From Pandoraea norimbergensis (GTDB taxonomy: Bacteria > Pseudomonadota > Gammaproteobacteria > Burkholderiales > Burkholderiaceae), in the NCBI RefSeq assembly GCF_001465545.3, contig NZ_CP013480.3:2666001-2730000 (forward strand): DNA of 64,000 nucleotides. The letters are read 5' to 3'. Shown here piece by piece: positions 50,551 to 58,714 of this stretch. The notes beneath the pieces are model-generated. The model made no database searches. It was not told where the DNA came from and saw only the letters and a list, made by a program, of their open reading frames with translations. Every line of letters starts with the position of its first letter. The first letter of the stretch is position 1. Both the position numbers and the translations under genes were made by a program.

Positions 50551-51870
50551 ATGTCCTGGCTGAACTCACTGTCGAAGAACGAGAAGCGTGCCTTCGCGGG
50601 CACCTTCATCGGCCACACGGTCGACGTCTACGACTTCATGATTTACTCGTTTCTCATCCCGGTGCTGCTGACGACCTGGAGCATGAGCAAGGCGACGGCG
50701 GGCAGTATCGTCACCTACACGCTGATTGCTTCGCTGGTCGGGGCCGTCGGGGCAGGGCTGCTCGCCGACCGTTACGGCCGCGTGCGCATCCTGCGCTGGA
50801 CCATCGCCTTGTTTGCGCTTGCCTGTTTTGCCTGCGGTCTCACCAACTCGCCCACGCAGTTGGCCGTGTTCCGCATCATTCAGGGGCTGGGCTTCGGCGG
50901 GGAGTCGTCGTTGTGCATGGTGCTCGTCATGGAGACCATTCGTAACCCGGCCCATCGCGGCAAGTTCTCGGGCTTCACCGCCAGCAGCTATTCGTTCGGC
51001 TGGGCGCTCGCGGCCATCGCCTACAGCGTTATCTTCAATTGGCTGTCGCCGGAATGGGCATGGCGCGTGTGTCTGTTCATCGGCGTGGCACCCGCACTGC
51101 TGGTGTTCTGGCTGCGTCGCAATCTCGAAGAACCGGAGGCCTTTACCCGCACGCTCGAAGCACGTAGCAAGACAAGCCCGCTCAAGACGCTGCGTGGCGT
51201 GTTCAGCGGCCCACTGCTGGGGCGTACTTTCCTGTGCAGCCTGCTCTCAGGGGGCATGCTCGGCGCTTATTACGCCATTGCTACGTGGATGCCGACTTGG
51301 CTCAAGACGGAGCGGGGTCTCTCGGTGACCGGCACCGGCATGTGGCTGGCGATCACCATCGTGGGCTCCATTGTGGGTTACGCCGTGGGCGCGTGGTGCA
51401 CGGACAAGCTTGGCCGCCGGCCGACCTACATCCTGTTCGCGCTCGGGGCATTTGTGATGAGCATCGCGTACATGCTGATTCCGGCGCCCATGCCCGTCAT
51501 GATGGTGCTCGGCTTCCTGATGGGCGTATTGATGCAGGGCACCTTCGCGGGGGTGGCAGCAACGATTTCAGAGACGTATCCCCACGAAATTCGCGCGACC
51601 GGCTATGGCGTGGCTTATAACGCAGGACGTGTCATCGGCTCGTTCTTCCCCTTCATGGCAGGTTGGCTTGCCACGGGGCATACGACGCTCACACTGGCGA
51701 TTCCGATTGTTGCCGCAGTGGGTTACGGCATGGTGATCGTCGCTGCGTGGCTGCTGCCTGAGACGAACGGTATTGCGCTTGACGCGATCGAACCTGCTTA
51801 CACCGGCACGGCAGACACGGCCAGCGCCACGTCGACGCCCATGGCCCACGTTGTCCGTAACCGGACATAA
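50551..51870 (+). CDS. MFS transporter (aromatic acid/metabolite:H+ symporter type)
   Basis: The 439-residue protein has about 12 hydrophobic segments and MFS motifs: GHTVDVYDFMIYSFLIPV in helix 1, LADRYGRVRILRW in loop 2-3, and IVGYAVGAWCTDKLGRRPTY between helices 8 and 9. It resembles the sugar-acid and aromatic-acid symporters. AAGGAGG precedes its ATG at 50551, and it shares the amidase promoter. It probably imports the cluster's substrate. Confidence 0.92.
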   Translation: MSWLNSLSKNEKRAFAGTFIGHTVDVYDFMIYSFLIPVLLTTWSMSKATAGSIVTYTLIASLVGAVGAGLLADRYGRVRILRWTIALFALACFACGLTNSPTQLAVFRIIQGLGFGGESSLCMVLVMETIRNPAHRGKFSGFTASSYSFGWALAAIAYSVIFNWLSPEWAWRVCLFIGVAPALLVFWLRRNLEEPEAFTRTLEARSKTSPLKTLRGVFSGPLLGRTFLCSLLSGGMLGAYYAIATWMPTWLKTERGLSVTGTGMWLAITIVGSIVGYAVGAWCTDKLGRRPTYILFALGAFVMSIAYMLIPAPMPVMMVLGFLMGVLMQGTFAGVAATISETYPHEIRATGYGVAYNAGRVIGSFFPFMAGWLATGHTTLTLAIPIVAAVGYGMVIVAAWLLPETNGIALDAIEPAYTGTADTASATSTPMAHVVRNRT

Positions 51871-51950
51871 GGCGGCCGTCTGATTTCCATCGTTAGCGCG
51901 GGATAGCCCCCGCACAGGTAATTCATTGGATTGGCATTTTTCCAAAAACT

Positions 51951-51963
51951 GTATACAGTGTAC
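51951..51963. promoter_or_regulatory. GntR-regulon operator, site 2
   Basis: GTATACAGTGTAC differs from GTATACAGTATAC at one position. It lies 70 bases before the diiron-oxidase start, with a TTGGCA element at 51931-51936 ahead of it. Confidence 0.85.
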
Positions 51964-52032
51964 CAAATGGCAATTCGAAGCCCGGCATCGCCTGATGCGA
52001 AGGCTTATCCACTTGAAACCAAGGAGTCTGAA

Positions 52033-52764
52033 ATGGCAGAGCTGATGGACCGCGAGACTTTCCGTGCGGCACTCGAAGAAGCAATCAAGGGCAAGAGCGC
52101 GAACAAGGCACCGTTCAGCGTGGCGTGGGCGAGCGGCAAGCTCTCGCGTGCGCACCTCGCCCGCTGGGCAGAAAACCATTACCACTACGTGGGGCCGTTC
52201 GCCGATTACCTCGGCTATCTGTATGCCCGCACGCCGGACCACATGACCGAGGCGAAGGACTTCCTGCTCGCCAACATGTACGAGGAGGAAATCGGGGGCG
52301 ATCGCCACACCGACTTGCTGATCCGCTTTGCCGAAGCTTGCGGCACGACCCGTGAACGTGTGGTGAATCCCGACAACATGTCGCCGACCACGCGTGGCCT
52401 GCAAAGCTGGTGCTACGCGGTTGCCATGCGCGAAGACCCGGTGGTTGCCGTTGCCGGGCTGGTCGTCGGCCTCGAATCGCAGGTGCCGTCCATTTATCGC
52501 AAACAGACGCCCACGTTGCGCGACACGTACAAGTTCACCGACGAGGAAGTCGAGTTCTTCGACCTGCACATCGTCTCGGACGAAATTCACGGCGAGCGCG
52601 GTTACCAAATCGTGCTGGAGAACGCGAACACGCCGGAATTGCAGCAGCGCTGCCTGAAGATTTGCGAAATCGGTGCGCAAATGCGTCTGCTCTATACGAC
52701 GGCGCTGTACTACGACTACGTCGAAAACGAGATTCCGCTGCCCGAGCTTGGGCTTGCGGCCTGA
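52033..52764 (+). CDS. Haem-oxygenase-like diiron oxidase (CADD/TenA-like fold)
   Basis: The 243-residue protein belongs to the iron-containing redox enzymes with a haem-oxygenase/TenA-like fold. Six ligands expected for a diiron site are in register: Glu85 and His92 (EEIGGDRH), Glu148 (VGLESQVP), and His179, Asp183 and His186 (HIVSDEIH). The spacing is that of CADD-type and related diiron oxygenases. It probably activates O2 to oxidise or cleave a small substrate, with electrons from the 2Fe-2S proteins of the same cluster. I chose the ATG at 52033 (AAGGAG upstream) over in-frame ATG 51967 and TTG 51931. It is followed by an intrinsic terminator. Confidence 0.88.
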   Translation: MAELMDRETFRAALEEAIKGKSANKAPFSVAWASGKLSRAHLARWAENHYHYVGPFADYLGYLYARTPDHMTEAKDFLLANMYEEEIGGDRHTDLLIRFAEACGTTRERVVNPDNMSPTTRGLQSWCYAVAMREDPVVAVAGLVVGLESQVPSIYRKQTPTLRDTYKFTDEEVEFFDLHIVSDEIHGERGYQIVLENANTPELQQRCLKICEIGAQMRLLYTTALYYDYVENEIPLPELGLAA

Positions 52765-52777
52765 TCGACATCCGGCG

Positions 52778-52804
52778 ACCCGCGCCATAGCGGCGCGGGT
52801 TTTT
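52778..52804 (+). terminator. Intrinsic terminator after the diiron-oxidase gene
   Basis: ACCCGCGCC and GGCGCGGGT form a nine-base stem with a five-base loop (ATAGC), directly followed by TTTT. It lies 13 bases after the diiron oxidase stop and 28 bases before the aldehyde dehydrogenase start, so it sets the relative expression of the two. Confidence 0.85.
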
Positions 52805-52831
52805 CAGCCCTTTTGCAGGACCGTTGCCTTC

Positions 52832-54286
52832 ATGACTACCGTTCCAACGTTTCTGAATTACATCGACGGCGAATGGTGTGCGAGCCGCTCGGGCGCCACC
52901 TTCGAGAACGTCAATCCGGCCGACACGCGCGACGTGGTCGGTCAGTTTCAATCCTCGGGCGAGGCTGACGCACAAGCCGCCGTGCGCGCTGCTGCCGCCG
53001 CGTTCGCCAGTTGGAAACGCCTCTCGACGGGAGCCCGCGCCAAGATGCTGTTGAGCGCCAGTGCCTATCTGGAACAGCACGCCGCCCGCTTCGGCGAAGA
53101 ACTCACGCGTGAGGAGGGCAAGCAGAAGAGCCTCGCAATCGATGAATTCATGCGCGCCGCCCAGACCATTCGGTATTACGCGATCGAAGCGCAGTCGTAT
53201 GGCGGCGAGACCTTTCCTAACGATGACGCCGACATGACGGTCTATACCGTGCGCGAGCCGTTGGGTGTGGTCACCGTCATCTCGCCATGGAACTTCCCCG
53301 TGTCGATTCCGGCGCGAAAGATTGCTCCGGCGCTGATCTGCGGTAACACCGTCGTATTCAAACCGGCTTCTGACGCCCCGTTGAGCGGGCTGCGCCTGAC
53401 CGAAGCCTTCGTGCAGGCCGGTATTCCCAAGGGGGTACTGAATTTCGTCACCGGCAGTGCCAGCGCGGTGGGGCCGGTACTGGTCGGTGCGCGAGAAGTG
53501 AAAGCGATCTCGTTCACTGGATCGACCTCCGCTGGCGAACAAATCCACCGTGCGGCGTCGATGTCGACGCGTACCCAGATGGAACTCGGCGGGAAGAACC
53601 CGCTGATCGTGCTCGATGCGCAAGACATCGACCGTGCCGTCGATCTCACGGTCAAGGGCGGCTTCTCTCTCTCCGGTCAGGCATGCACCGGCACGAGCCG
53701 CGTGCTTGTAGCCCGGGAGATTCGTGCTGCGTTTGTCGAACGCCTGGTTACTCGAACCGCTGCGCTCAAGATCGGCAACGGGCTGCAACCCGGCATCGAT
53801 ATCGGTCCGCTGGCCACGGCAGGGCAGTTGCGCACGGTGCTCGACTACATCGAGATCGGCAAGCGCGAAGCCACACTGGTCTGCGGTGGTGAGCAACTCA
53901 TGCATGACACCTACGCGCACGGCTATTTCGTCGCGCCGGCCATCTTCACCGACGTGCCGCGCGACGCCCGTATTGCAAGGGAAGAGATTTTCGGCCCTGT
54001 CATCTCGGTGATCGATGTCGACGGTTACGACGACGCCCTCGCGGTCGCCAACGATAGCGACTACGGGCTCGCGGCCTCGCTGGTGACTCAAGACGTCCGC
54101 CTGATGCATCGCTTCGCCAACGATATCGAAGCCGGCACTGTGAAGATCAATCGCACGACGACCGGCAATCTCGTCAATGCGCCGTTTGGCGGTCTCAAGC
54201 AGTCGAGCACGGCCACGTTCCGCGAATCGGGGCGTGACGGCCTTGAGTTCTATCAGCAGATCAAAACGGTCTATCGCGGCGTCTGA
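52832..54286 (+). CDS. NAD(P)-dependent aldehyde dehydrogenase
   Basis: The 484-residue product is a full-length ALDH: ISPWNFPVSIPARKIAPALI, the FTGSTSAGEQI turn, the catalytic Glu motif MELGGKNPLIVLD and the catalytic Cys in LSGQACTGTSRVLV. It should oxidise an aldehyde to an acid, perhaps the aldehyde made by the diiron oxidase. I chose the ATG at 52832 after the terminator; an upstream in-frame start at 52673 lies within the previous gene. Confidence 0.95.
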   Translation: MTTVPTFLNYIDGEWCASRSGATFENVNPADTRDVVGQFQSSGEADAQAAVRAAAAAFASWKRLSTGARAKMLLSASAYLEQHAARFGEELTREEGKQKSLAIDEFMRAAQTIRYYAIEAQSYGGETFPNDDADMTVYTVREPLGVVTVISPWNFPVSIPARKIAPALICGNTVVFKPASDAPLSGLRLTEAFVQAGIPKGVLNFVTGSASAVGPVLVGAREVKAISFTGSTSAGEQIHRAASMSTRTQMELGGKNPLIVLDAQDIDRAVDLTVKGGFSLSGQACTGTSRVLVAREIRAAFVERLVTRTAALKIGNGLQPGIDIGPLATAGQLRTVLDYIEIGKREATLVCGGEQLMHDTYAHGYFVAPAIFTDVPRDARIAREEIFGPVISVIDVDGYDDALAVANDSDYGLAASLVTQDVRLMHRFANDIEAGTVKINRTTTGNLVNAPFGGLKQSSTATFRESGRDGLEFYQQIKTVYRGV

Positions 54287-54317
54287 CGCCCATTTTCTAC
54301 GACATTTCTCATCAGCC

Positions 54318-54797
54318 ATGAAGCCATTTTTCAAACTCGAACTTGCCGAAGCCCGGCACATGATTGCGGCAGCCGTTGCCCGCTCGCAGAACATCGGCGT
54401 GCTCGAATCGATCTGCGTGGTCGATGAAGGCGGGTTCCCGCTGGCACTGGAGCGCATGGACGGCGGACGTATTACCGGGCCACAGATCGCATGGAACAAA
54501 GCCTTTACGGCTGCCGGCCACAAGCGCTCGACGCACCTGTTCACCACGCCGCCCAACGGGCCCGCACTGCCGGGCAATGAGGCGTTCGGCATTCAATGGA
54601 GCTTCGAAGGGAAGTTTGCCGCCTTCGTCGGGGGATTCCCGATCGTGGTCGACAACCAGGTGGTGGGCGGCATCGGCCTGTCAGGTGGTAATGGCGAACA
54701 GGACACACAGGCCGGGCTCGCAGGCCTCGAAGCATTGCAGGATCTGCTGCGCCAGAGCGGGCGGGAAGTGCTTGTTCAGGCCGATATCAAGCTTTGA
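54318..54797 (+). CDS. GlcG/HbpS-family haem-binding-type protein
   Basis: The 159-residue protein has the GlcG/HbpS (DUF336) layout: ARHMIAAAVARSQNIGVLES, a CVVDEGGFPLALERMDG strand region, NKAFTAAGHKRSTHLF, and a GGFPIVVDNQVVGGIGLSGG end. Members are seen in many catabolic operons with poorly defined roles; some bind haem or cobalamin. I chose the ATG at 54318. Its TGA overlaps the TTG that starts the longest frame of the reductase, so the two are coupled or nearly so. Confidence 0.9.
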   Translation: MKPFFKLELAEARHMIAAAVARSQNIGVLESICVVDEGGFPLALERMDGGRITGPQIAWNKAFTAAGHKRSTHLFTTPPNGPALPGNEAFGIQWSFEGKFAAFVGGFPIVVDNQVVGGIGLSGGNGEQDTQAGLAGLEALQDLLRQSGREVLVQADIKL

Positions 54798-54811
54798 CGC
54801 AGGGGGCGCGC

Positions 54812-55855
54812 GTGAGCTATCGAATCACATGGATCGAAGCGCAGCAAAGCTTCGAGGCGACGCCGGACGAAACCGTACTTGAAGCGGCCCGGCGTGCAGG
54901 GGTTGTGCTGCCGTCCGAGTGCGAGTTTGGCGGTTGCGGCACCTGCCGCGTCAATGTGCGGCAGGGGCAAGTGCATTACGACGAACATCCACCCGCGTTG
55001 TCGCAAGAGGAAGCTGACGCCGGTGACGCGCTCTTGTGTCAGGCGCATGCGCGCTCCGACCTCGCGATCAGTACCGAGCGCGTGCTCGCGGCGCCCGAAC
55101 CGGCGCGCCGACGCAAGGCGAGGGTGCTGCACAAGGAATCGTTGACAGAGGACGTGACCCGTCTGGTGCTGACCTTCGCCGACGATACGCCGTGGGGGTT
55201 CCGCCCCGGGCAGTACCTCAACGTGTTGCCGGGCGATACTGGGCCCCGGAGTTTTTCGATCGCGTCAGCGCTCGATGCCACCCTGACAGACGGCGCCGGC
55301 GCAGCGACCTCTCTGGAGCTGCATATCCGCAAGATCGAAGGCGGCCACTTTACCCAAACGCGCCTGAGCGCGCTTCGCCCCGGCGACACGCTCGATGTCG
55401 AAGCGCCGCTAGGCGGGTTCGGGTATCACGAGGACGACTACCGGCCCATCGTGATGGTCGCGACCGGCACGGGCATCGCACCGCTGCGCAGCATGCTCGC
55501 CGGTATGCTGGCCAGCGGCGATACGCCACCGATTGATTTGTATTGGGGCGGCCGGACGCAGTCGGCGCTTTTTTTGCATGAAGAGCTGACGCAACTCGCC
55601 GAACAACACGAAGACTTCCGCTATGTACCGGTGCTGTCGCGCCCGGATAGTGCGTGGCAGGGCGCCCGCGGGTATGTGCAGGATGCCGTGCTGTCAGATC
55701 ATCCCGATCTGTCCGAGCACGCGCTGTACCTGTGTGGTTCGCCCGTCATGATTGACGACGCGCGTCGTGCATTCATCGCTCAAGGGGCAAGCGTCCGGTA
55801 TGTCTATGTCGACAGTTTCACGTTCCAGCATGTGCCGGTTGACGTCGCTGCGTGA
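54812..55855 (+). CDS. 2Fe-2S flavoprotein oxidoreductase (ferredoxin-NAD(P)H reductase)
   Basis: The 347-residue product has an N-terminal plant-type 2Fe-2S domain (CEFGGCGTCRV, and a distal Cys in ALLCQAHA), then an FAD domain (RSFSIASAL) and a C-terminal NAD(P) domain (VMVATGTGIAPLRSMLAGML, LYLCGSPVMID). It resembles BenC/XylA-type reductases that feed oxygenases, and probably reduces the downstream ferredoxins. I chose the GTG at 54812, since a GGGGG-rich stretch precedes it; TTG at 54794 is an alternative that overlaps the previous stop. Confidence 0.9.
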   Translation: MSYRITWIEAQQSFEATPDETVLEAARRAGVVLPSECEFGGCGTCRVNVRQGQVHYDEHPPALSQEEADAGDALLCQAHARSDLAISTERVLAAPEPARRRKARVLHKESLTEDVTRLVLTFADDTPWGFRPGQYLNVLPGDTGPRSFSIASALDATLTDGAGAATSLELHIRKIEGGHFTQTRLSALRPGDTLDVEAPLGGFGYHEDDYRPIVMVATGTGIAPLRSMLAGMLASGDTPPIDLYWGGRTQSALFLHEELTQLAEQHEDFRYVPVLSRPDSAWQGARGYVQDAVLSDHPDLSEHALYLCGSPVMIDDARRAFIAQGASVRYVYVDSFTFQHVPVDVAA

Positions 55856-55901
55856 GTGCATCGGGCAGGCAACGTTATGTTGTAAAGTCATTATATAAAC
55901 G

Positions 55902-55914
55902 GTATACAGTATAC
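55902..55914. promoter_or_regulatory. GntR-regulon operator, site 3 (perfect copy)
   Basis: GTATACAGTATAC is the full motif. It overlaps a possible -10 TATACA (55903-55908) placed 17 bases after TTGTAA (55880-55885), so binding would block the promoter of the ferredoxin operon, which starts 30 bases downstream. Confidence 0.88.
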
Positions 55915-55943
55915 GTAATGACGTTTGAGTCTCAGGAGGATGC

Positions 55944-56255
55944 ATGCCAGTCGTCGTGTTTCGCCGGAACGGGCAAACGTACCGGGAAGAAGTGAAGGCC
56001 AATACCAACCTTGTCGTGCGCGCGGGCATCAAGCAGTTCCCGTTCCCGCATTTGCGCTACGAGTGCGGCATGGGCAAATGTGCTCGCTGCGCCTGCCGGG
56101 TTTTGTCTGGTGAAGAACATTTGCCGGCGCCCAACTGGAAAGAGAAGAAGCAATTAGGCGATCGGCTCGACGCGGGTTTCCGGCTTGTCTGCCAGCTTTG
56201 GATCGAGCACGACATTGAACTGGAGCAGGCCGACGACCTGCCGGCGGCGCTCTGA
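55944..56255 (+). CDS. Small 2Fe-2S ferredoxin
   Basis: The 103-residue product has a plant-type 2Fe-2S site, CGMGKCARC with a distal Cys in RLVCQLWI, and acidic C-terminal residues. It is preceded by AGGAGG and by the regulon operator at 55902. It probably carries electrons from the reductase to the diiron oxidase or the other redox partner. It is separated from the next 2Fe-2S gene by 39 bases. Confidence 0.88.
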   Translation: MPVVVFRRNGQTYREEVKANTNLVVRAGIKQFPFPHLRYECGMGKCARCACRVLSGEEHLPAPNWKEKKQLGDRLDAGFRLVCQLWIEHDIELEQADDLPAAL

Positions 56256-56294
56256 GCGCGGCCCGGAGCCGCGTATCTGCAACGAGGAAAGCGA

Positions 56295-56888
56295 ATGTAC
56301 ATCGTATTGACGAGCCGGCCGGGCGAGTATCGCAGCGAGCCGACTACGGGCATCACACCGGTCGAAACCCATGACTACTTCTACGGCACGCGCCACGTCG
56401 CGGCGTTTGTCGTCGCAAAGCTTGACGGACAGGCGCGCGTGAGGATCGTCGAGGAAGCCCCGCCCCACGGCGCCAATCTGGTGCCGACCAAGTTCTACGA
56501 GAAGTTTGAAAGCGTGTCCGATGCCCTGACCTCGCTCGAAGCGCTGGTCGGGCACGATCACGCGCAAGCACGGCTCAGTCGCCGGGAGCCGGCGCCACCG
56601 GTTGCTGCCACGGTGCAGATTACGTTTCTGAGCAATGGCAGCAAGTGCGTTGAGGCGCCGCCAAACAGCAATCTGTTGCGTGTGTCTTTGCGCGAGAAGG
56701 GCGGCATTCCGTTCAAGTGCGGCGGCGGGCTGTGCGGCACGTGCCGTTGCCGGGTCGAGACCGGCCGCGAACATACGGATGAAGTCAAACAGAAGGAGCG
56801 ACGCCATCTCAGCCCCGAAGACCTTGAGAACGGCTACCGGATGGCTTGCCAGACCTTTATCAACGGCGATGTGAGCGTGTCATGGTGA
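56295..56888 (+). CDS. 2Fe-2S protein with an extra N-terminal domain
   Basis: The 197-residue product has a C-terminal 2Fe-2S domain (KCGGGLCGTCRCRV, distal Cys in RMACQTF) after a domain of about 95 residues (TSRPGEYRSEPTTGITPVET, THDYFYGTRHVAAFVVA) that I do not recognise. It may be a dedicated carrier or docking partner. The end overlaps the start of the hydrolase gene. The unusual N-terminal half is the main feature that distinguishes it from its neighbour. Confidence 0.85.
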   Translation: MYIVLTSRPGEYRSEPTTGITPVETHDYFYGTRHVAAFVVAKLDGQARVRIVEEAPPHGANLVPTKFYEKFESVSDALTSLEALVGHDHAQARLSRREPAPPVAATVQITFLSNGSKCVEAPPNSNLLRVSLREKGGIPFKCGGGLCGTCRCRVETGREHTDEVKQKERRHLSPEDLENGYRMACQTFINGDVSVSW

Positions 56889-57847
56889 GTGAGATGATCC
56901 GTGTGACCGAACCCTTCGGAGCATTGCCGCGTGAGCAACAACGCCAGATGCTGGACTTGGGGCCACGTTGGAACGACGACATCATTGCGCACCGCAAGGC
57001 CGTCATCGACTGCTATTCGCCGTTACTTGCCTTAGCGCCGAAGAGTCCTCATGTGGAACGGGATCTCGCTTACGGCACGCATCCCCGGCAAGTGCTCGAT
57101 GTCTTTGCGCCGGTCGACGGGGAGCGGGCGAGCGACGCCGAGGGCTTGCGTGAGGCCGTGCTGTTCGTGCACGGCGGCGCGTTTGTGCGCGGTAACAAGA
57201 GCGTGAATGGTGAAATCTACGACAACGTCTGTCACTGGTTTGCCCGCCAAGGGTTTGTCGCCATTAACGTGGAATATCGGCTGGCCGACGACGCGCCTTG
57301 GCCGGGCGGCGCAGAAGATACGGCACAAGCGCTCGCGTGGGTACGTGAACACGCGGCGGCCTGGCGCATCGATCCCGCGCGTATTTTCCTCATCGGCCAT
57401 TCAGCGGGCGGTACTCACGCGGCAGGGTGTCTGTTTGATCCTGCGCTGACGTCGGCGTGCAGCGAGCGGGCGCCAGACGTGGCGGGGCTTGTGCTGATCA
57501 GTGCGCGCTTGTTCGCCGACGTCGATCCACGCAACCCCAATGCGAGCCCGGTGCGTGCGTATTTCGGTGCAGACGAGACCCGATACGTCGAGCGGTCGCC
57601 GCTCACGCATGCCGCACGCCACCCGGTGCCAACGATGATCGCCGTTGCCGAGTATGAAAACCGGTTTCTCGACGACTACGGCGCGGCATTCTTCCAACGG
57701 CTTTTGCGAGCGCGCGGCGTCGCACCACGGTTCGTGCAACTGCGCGGACATAACCACACGTCGATCGTGGCCCACTTCAATTCCGGCGAGGACTGGCTGG
57801 GACGCGAGATGCTGGCGTTCATGGCATCGGTACCACGCCGCACCTGA
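56882..57847 (+). CDS. Alpha/beta hydrolase (esterase/kynurenine-formamidase-like)
   Basis: The 321-residue product has the HGGAFVRGNK oxyanion region, the GHSAGGTHAAGC nucleophile elbow and a C-terminal His (RGHNHTSIVAH). It fits the esterase_lipase/kynurenine-formamidase-like group and may cleave an ester or an N-formyl amide in the cluster's pathway. The start is uncertain: ATG at 56882 overlaps the previous stop, and GTG at 56885 and ATG at 56894 are alternatives. Confidence 0.85.
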   Translation: MVSEMIRVTEPFGALPREQQRQMLDLGPRWNDDIIAHRKAVIDCYSPLLALAPKSPHVERDLAYGTHPRQVLDVFAPVDGERASDAEGLREAVLFVHGGAFVRGNKSVNGEIYDNVCHWFARQGFVAINVEYRLADDAPWPGGAEDTAQALAWVREHAAAWRIDPARIFLIGHSAGGTHAAGCLFDPALTSACSERAPDVAGLVLISARLFADVDPRNPNASPVRAYFGADETRYVERSPLTHAARHPVPTMIAVAEYENRFLDDYGAAFFQRLLRARGVAPRFVQLRGHNHTSIVAHFNSGEDWLGREMLAFMASVPRRT

Positions 57848-57869
57848 GTCCACAGGCCGACCCCGTATC

Positions 57870-57882
57870 GTGTACAGTCTAC
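57870..57882. promoter_or_regulatory. GntR-regulon operator, site 4 (autoregulatory)
   Basis: GTGTACAGTCTAC differs from GTATACAGTATAC at two positions. It lies 69 bases before the GntR regulator's start, with a TAGAAT box at 57900-57905 further downstream. Confidence 0.7.
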
Positions 57883-57950
57883 AAAATGCCGTGCGCTGCT
57901 AGAATGCTGCGCAATATCGTCGTAACGACAGGTTTGTGGAGATTGGAATT

Positions 57951-58625
57951 ATGGTGCGGGGAGCCACAGGGGCAAACGGACGCGAGCCGATCATGCATCA
58001 GCAGTTGTCGGATCTGGTGATCAGTCGTTTGCGCGCATCGATTACCTCGGGGGAGTACAAACCGGGTGACCGGCTGGTCGAAGGCCGGATTGCCGAGGAG
58101 CTGGATGTCTCGCGTGTCCCCGTGAGAGAGGCGCTGCGTGCGTTGGCCGTAGAAGGACTTGTCGAGGTGCGACCACGCCACGGGGCGGTGGTCGCCTCGT
58201 TCGATCCTGCCTCAGCGCGCGAGCTTGTGCAGATTCGCGCCACCCTCGAAGGGCTCAATGCTCGTCTGGCCGCGGAGCGTTGCACGCCGGAATTGGTCAA
58301 GAAGATCGAAAAAGTCTTGCAGGAAGGCAACGCCAAAGTTGCCGCAGGAGAGACGGCCAGTCTGCTGGAGCTCAATGCCCGCTTTCACGATCTGCTGTAC
58401 ACCGCGGGCGCCAACTCGATGCTCGCCGACCTGATGCGCTCGATGCGCGACCGCTCGCGCATGCTCTTTGTGAATGCCAACGACGAAGAAGTGCGCATCA
58501 CATGGGAAGAGCACGCCGCAATCCTTCGGGCAGTGCAGTCCGGAGACGCAGCATTTGCGGCGTTGCTTGCCGAGCGCCACGTCACGCGAGCGGCTCAGTA
58601 CTATCTCGATCACATGGCACGTTGA
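57951..58625 (+). CDS. GntR-family regulator, FadR/FCD type
   Basis: The 224-residue protein has a GntR winged helix (LRASITSGEYKPGDRLVEGR, VSRVPVREALRALAVEGLVE) and an FCD effector domain (LVQIRATLEGLNARLAAERC, NARFHDLLYTAGANSMLADL). It ends the catabolic cluster and probably represses it through the four GTATACAGTATAC-like sites. I chose the ATG at 57951 with GGAG at 57938-57941; GTG at 57936 is an alternative. Confidence 0.92.
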   Translation: MVRGATGANGREPIMHQQLSDLVISRLRASITSGEYKPGDRLVEGRIAEELDVSRVPVREALRALAVEGLVEVRPRHGAVVASFDPASARELVQIRATLEGLNARLAAERCTPELVKKIEKVLQEGNAKVAAGETASLLELNARFHDLLYTAGANSMLADLMRSMRDRSRMLFVNANDEEVRITWEEHAAILRAVQSGDAAFAALLAERHVTRAAQYYLDHMAR

Positions 58626-58690
58626 TTGCCGATATCCGAAAAATAGAATTAAAAGATATTTTCGGTAATTTAAATTATCTCTTCGCCTGC

Positions 58691-58714
58691 GAATGGCAGA
58701 AACACTTGCCATTC
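58691..58714. promoter_or_regulatory. Inverted repeat upstream of the autotransporter
   Basis: GAATGGCA (58691-58698) and TGCCATTC (58707-58714) form perfect eight-base arms around an eight-base spacer. The surrounding 268 bases have no gene and are AT-rich, so a regulatory region is likely. Confidence 0.55.

Noticed and set aside
52033..52764. Annotation as a TenA thiaminase or PqqC.
   Set aside because: The six diiron ligands are in register, no thiamine or PQQ gene is nearby, and the context has a dedicated electron chain.
51568..52788. A 406-residue minus-strand open frame opposite the MFS and diiron-oxidase genes.
   Set aside because: It spans two real plus-strand genes and the operator between them, and has no recognisable domain.
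52535..54592. A 685-residue open frame on the minus strand opposite the aldehyde dehydrogenase gene.
   Set aside because: It is a shadow of high-GC coding sequence on the other strand. It has no family motif, and the plus-strand gene has intact catalytic residues.
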